Positions 60,605-64,000 of a stretch of 64,000 bases of DNA are shown piece after piece (position 1 is the stretch's first letter; each line of letters begins with the position of its first letter). The notes under the pieces were generated by a model. It saw nothing but the letters and a program-made list of their open reading frames with translations, searched no databases and was not told where the DNA came from. Made by a program: the position numbers and the translations under genes. Source of the DNA: Syncephalastrum monosporum B8922 (Eukaryota > Mucoromycota > Mucoromycetes > Mucorales > Syncephalastraceae); the NCBI GenBank assembly GCA_000697355.1, contig JNEN01001260.1:186001-250000 (forward strand). Reading direction: 5' to 3'.

Positions 60605-61257
60605 TGTTGTCTTCTTTGTGAAAAGAAAAAAAAAAGAAAGAAAGAGGAAAGGGAAAGGGAAAGGGCTATCCGCTCAGTATCGTTCGCTTATGGGTGAGCG
60701 ATTTGTATCAAACGTATTTCGGAGAGTTTGCTGCAAGGAGACACAAAGTAGAAACGTGCGTAGGTGTCTAAGCTGTCTCTTCTGTCAGCGTTCGGCTGGA
60801 TAATATTTATGTGTGTTCAAATATATAAAAAAAAAAGAAGAAACGAACACAAAAAGTTGCAAAGCGGGGAAGGGGTGAAGGGGAAGAGGAGTCCAACAGA
60901 AGAATAAAGCAGGCCTGTTATATGTGCAAAGTGAGGCAAAATGTGTTAATAATAATACTAATATAAGCGAAAAGAAAGCAGTGGCGTAATGAATCACTTT
61001 CTGTGTACCCAGAGCGCCCAAGCCATTACGAGAAAGTGATACAAAAGAGAGCCCAGTCTGATCAACACCCATTTTCGCTACCTTCCATTGATCTTTACAA
61101 AATGAAAAAAAGAGTTTTTATACGTACTGCGCGTAGGGAGATCGTGGTCTATATATATATATGTATATATATAAATATGTGTGTAAGTGTGTGCGGATGT
61201 GGATGAAGAATATGAATGTGCGTTTGTACAGAAATAAGACGTATCCTATATGCGTAA
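60605..61257. other. Intergenic region between RSC9 and the SH3-RA gene
   Basis: 653 bp, both neighbours minus. Contains purine runs near 60628-60664 (poly AAAG/GGGAAA) and an AT-rich TATATATA tract near 61150-61175. No coding frame supported. Confidence 0.55.
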
Positions 61258-63983
61258 CTATGCGGTGAAATGGGAGAACATGTTTTGCACAAAATCAGCC
61301 AGCTTAGGCCGTCGCCGAGCAACGCGCGCAAGCTCAGATTCATAAGGTTTGAAGAATTGATGACTCGCGGGGTCTTTCGACAGCTGCCGAAGTAAATGGG
61401 CTGCGACAAGTGCTACGCCTCTGACGTCGGACAAGTCGGCAGGCTGATGATCATGGTGTCCATGCGCCACTGTTTCCAGGCACTCGCCAAAATGGGTGAG
61501 CATATGCATAGTCATCTCCCCCTTGTCCTTGAACTCGCGCCCTGATGCAAAGCAGTCTGTCCACATGCACTCCGAGTTCTCTGCTGCACTAGGTCCCTCC
61601 ACGTGGTCTCGTACAATGTGCTGCTCAAGCATAGAAGCATCGCTGAACCCGCGAGAACAATTCGTCCACCCGCAGATCACTTCTTGTCCTATACGTATAA
61701 TGTTAGTCACATATGCACCTATACACATGAATGCACACTCGTGCCGTTTTGTTTACCATCTTGCAGAATGCTCATTTTCACCTGAATCCCACGCACAGCT
61801 ATCCCCTCCAGTACAGGGCCCGCCGTAGATGTAGCCGTATTTCCTTCGGCAGACGGGAGCACACCAGGAAAGGCAATTTTGAGCACCACATAGAAGTCCT
61901 TCATCTTGAGCGCCTTCTCCTGTCCGAATCGCATCTCGTACAAGAGATAGATATCATCAAGCAGTAAAATACACGAGGAATCCGCCACCTCAAACTTGTC
62001 TTTGAGCCTAAGCCGTGGGTCAGAACCTTATTTGCTCCTTGAAAGCCCTTTTGTTTCTAACTTACCACCCTAGACATCTGTAGGGCTCATCGAGTTGCTG
62101 GTAGTTGGACAGATTGGGGACGCACGGTACAGTGTCGTGCGAATGAGAAGCAGTAGGGGTACCGACCGAAAGAGGAGACCCGCCACTCGAGGCTCTCTCT
62201 CGCACCACCCTGGGGCAGAAATATTTGCTCCTAGCCGTCATGAGCGAGACAAGGAGGCCTATATTGGCACCCGAATGTGCAGACAGCAGTTGAAAGCGAA
62301 AGTCTGGCGAGATCTTGGAAAACTGATAAAGATATTCCAGTACAGTGCCGATCAACTCTTCATCGTTGGCGACGAGCAGCGCAGTGAGGCGGCCGGGAAT
62401 TTGGCTAAGACCAGACAACAGATAAAGCTGATTATTTTCCTGCGTTGCCAACATTGTAAGGACGCGGATAGCGCCAATAAGGAGGTAGCGATCCTGGGTA
62501 TAGACAAGATTGGCAAGGCAAGCAATATAGTCATCGAATGGGTTCTTGAGTTCCACGACCGGTGCAATGTTCTCCAAAACGTCGATACAATGTCGACCGA
62601 GATCAAAAAAATCCGAAGAGCTGGACAGCAACAAGCTCTTGATCAGCAGCGCCTTGAGTCTCACATGAGCAGCGAGCATACGGGCGTTGATCTCAAGAAA
62701 GGAAAAATTGCGCAAAATATGCAGCACCTTCAGAATATGTGCGAATGCTGGTGACTGGATACGGTTCTTGCTGGCATGAGACATCATATTATCGACGCCC
62801 GCGCCGTGTTCGTCCAAAAAGGGTTGCGCCCATTCCAGCAGGAGTTCTAGAAGAGCAGGTGTATTATCCAGTCGTAATTCCTCGGGGCTCTCAAACGAGA
62901 TGGTCACAACGTAGTCGAGAGCCCACTCCATGGCCGGGTTGTTGGCTGACTGAAGACCATACAGAACTTTTTCCTTGGTTGTGTGATCAAATGACCTTGC
63001 TACTCGTAAAAGATGTCCAATGCTTAGTGTATGTTACAGTACTATTAAACGATTTCTTAATACCTATTAGGCAGTCTTTGCTTGCTCCGTCTGGCGGATG
63101 GACGTGGTCCAATGGCTGACTTTGATGGTGCATCTCTGCAACAGTGCAGGTGTGAGGCTCGTTGATGAGCGCCGTCTGCTCAAAGACCTGAGCTGGAAGG
63201 AGGGAATCGATGGGCTGGCTCACGACGGGCTTAATAGGTATGTAGTGATTCGATTTACTCGCGTTCTTTGTGCTCGGTTGTTTGCGCTTGGGAGCTATGA
63301 ATGAGCGTAGGTCAGCGTGTGTGTGGTTCGTCTGTGGTTCCGCTTGGATTACCATTCTTCTTGTAAGTTTTTCCAGCTAGATTGGATGCCTTATGCGCAT
63401 TCTTTGGAAAAGGAGTACATCAGCATGGTAAAGAAGAATACACGAATTGACTTACAGGACCACGCAACTCTGCGGGAGGAGTCCATGGATTACCCCATAT
63501 TTTCTCCTCCTCCCACCCTAACTGAAAATAAGGTATTTAGAGAAGAGCGAAGGTCGCTCATTGTTACACTTACCAAGTTACGGATATAAACACCCTTCAG
63601 TATGTAAGCACTATTTGTACATGTTGGAGGAAAATTGAAATTCTCCCCAATGTGTTTCCAATGTCGATTCCGTGTGACCTTTTTTAAATGAGGTATAAAA
63701 ATTACATTCACATCAGACAATGGAAGAGAATTATGTACCTCGTCAAACCCTCCTGCGGCGACAACAAACTTAAACAGTCTGTAGAGATCCAGTCGTTTGC
63801 CGCCAAGAATGGGCTCTGCTTGCAAGGTCGTGCTGCAATGGCGAAATCAGGGAAATAAGGAAATGAGTACCTTACAGGTTGGGAGACTTCCCCGAAATGT
63901 GATTACCCCTTTGCGACATGGAAGTCGTTCAGCTGGCGTATAAAGTTCGTATATTCGTCTGTCCTCTCAATGTCGACTGCCAT
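61258..63983 (-). CDS. RSC9: RSC9/ARID2-type subunit of a SWI/SNF-family chromatin remodeller
   Basis: Rsc9 and ARID2 are DNA-binding subunits of RSC/PBAF remodellers in the nucleus. Eight exons: 63983..63907, 63832..63739, 63678..63574, 63521..63456, 63376..63064, 62999..62066, 62007..61757, 61688..61258; 756 residues. N-terminal ARID domain (about 5-115): EYTNFIRQLNDFHVAKGTTL, GGKRLDLYRLFKFVVAAGGF, NRHWKHIGENFNFP, WGNPWTPPAELRGP. A linker follows, then the armadillo-like helical region (KVLYGLQSANNPAMEWALDY; LLLSSSSDFFDLGRHCIDVL). The C-terminus has two C2H2-type fingers, CGWTNCSRGFSDASMLEQH and CMWTDCFASGREFKDKGEM, as in ARID2. Alignment with the family shows the start ATG lies 17 bases inside the right window edge; an upstream exon cannot be excluded. 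Confidence 0.93.
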
Positions 63984-64000
63984 TACACAAGAGGGAGCGG

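Overview
The window is nuclear DNA of a filamentous fungus, and the gene set points to an early-diverging lineage, most likely Mucoromycota. It is dense in genes (about 21 protein genes in 64 kb). Genes are cut by many short introns (about 45-180 nt, mostly GTAAGT...YAG, a few GC-AG). It encodes a soluble-adenylyl-cyclase type protein, which is generally missing from Dikarya, next to typical fungal genes (APSES factor, ELP3, RSC9, AAT-family permeases). The taxonomic call is inference. Exon models were built by hand; each full-length model has a total length divisible by three, and nearly all have recognisable protein continuity across the junctions.

Layout. 1-2.05 kb: 5' part of the GPI ethanolamine-phosphate transferase LAS21/PIG-G and ribosomal protein S4, both minus. 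2.05-6.9 kb: gene-poor, with a broken Ty3/gypsy chromovirus remnant. 6.9-29.7 kb: a block framed by two inverted paralogous Ste20/GCK-type kinases (A plus, B minus) that enclose a HAD_SAK-type HAD-fold protein, the cyclase and a mitochondrial ribosome-silencing factor (all minus), two tandem paralogous amino-acid permeases (plus), and a U5 spliceosomal snRNA gene. 29.7-31.4 kb: an intergenic stretch with a possible small secreted cysteine-rich protein.

31.4-44.1 kb: a CLIP-170 type microtubule plus-end protein, a 16-exon coiled-coil protein of unknown function, ELP3, and a Ser-rich protein with SxIP-like EB1-binding motifs. 44.5-50.8 kb: an aldehyde dehydrogenase, an MBP1/SWI4-type APSES transcription factor with MluI cell-cycle boxes in its own promoter, and L-2-hydroxyglutarate dehydrogenase. 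51.2-64 kb: an alpha-arrestin ending in PPAY, COX17, a cationic amino-acid transporter-like protein, an SH3 + two-RA-domain scaffold, and RSC9/ARID2.

Functional themes (inference): nutrient uptake and its control (three APC transporters, an alpha-arrestin that could recruit a Rsp5-type ligase, the cyclase), cell polarity and microtubule ends (CLIP, SxIP protein, SH3-RA scaffold, kinases), mitochondrial function (RsfS, COX17, L2HGDH), and gene expression (ELP3, RSC9, MBP1-like, U5, RPS4).
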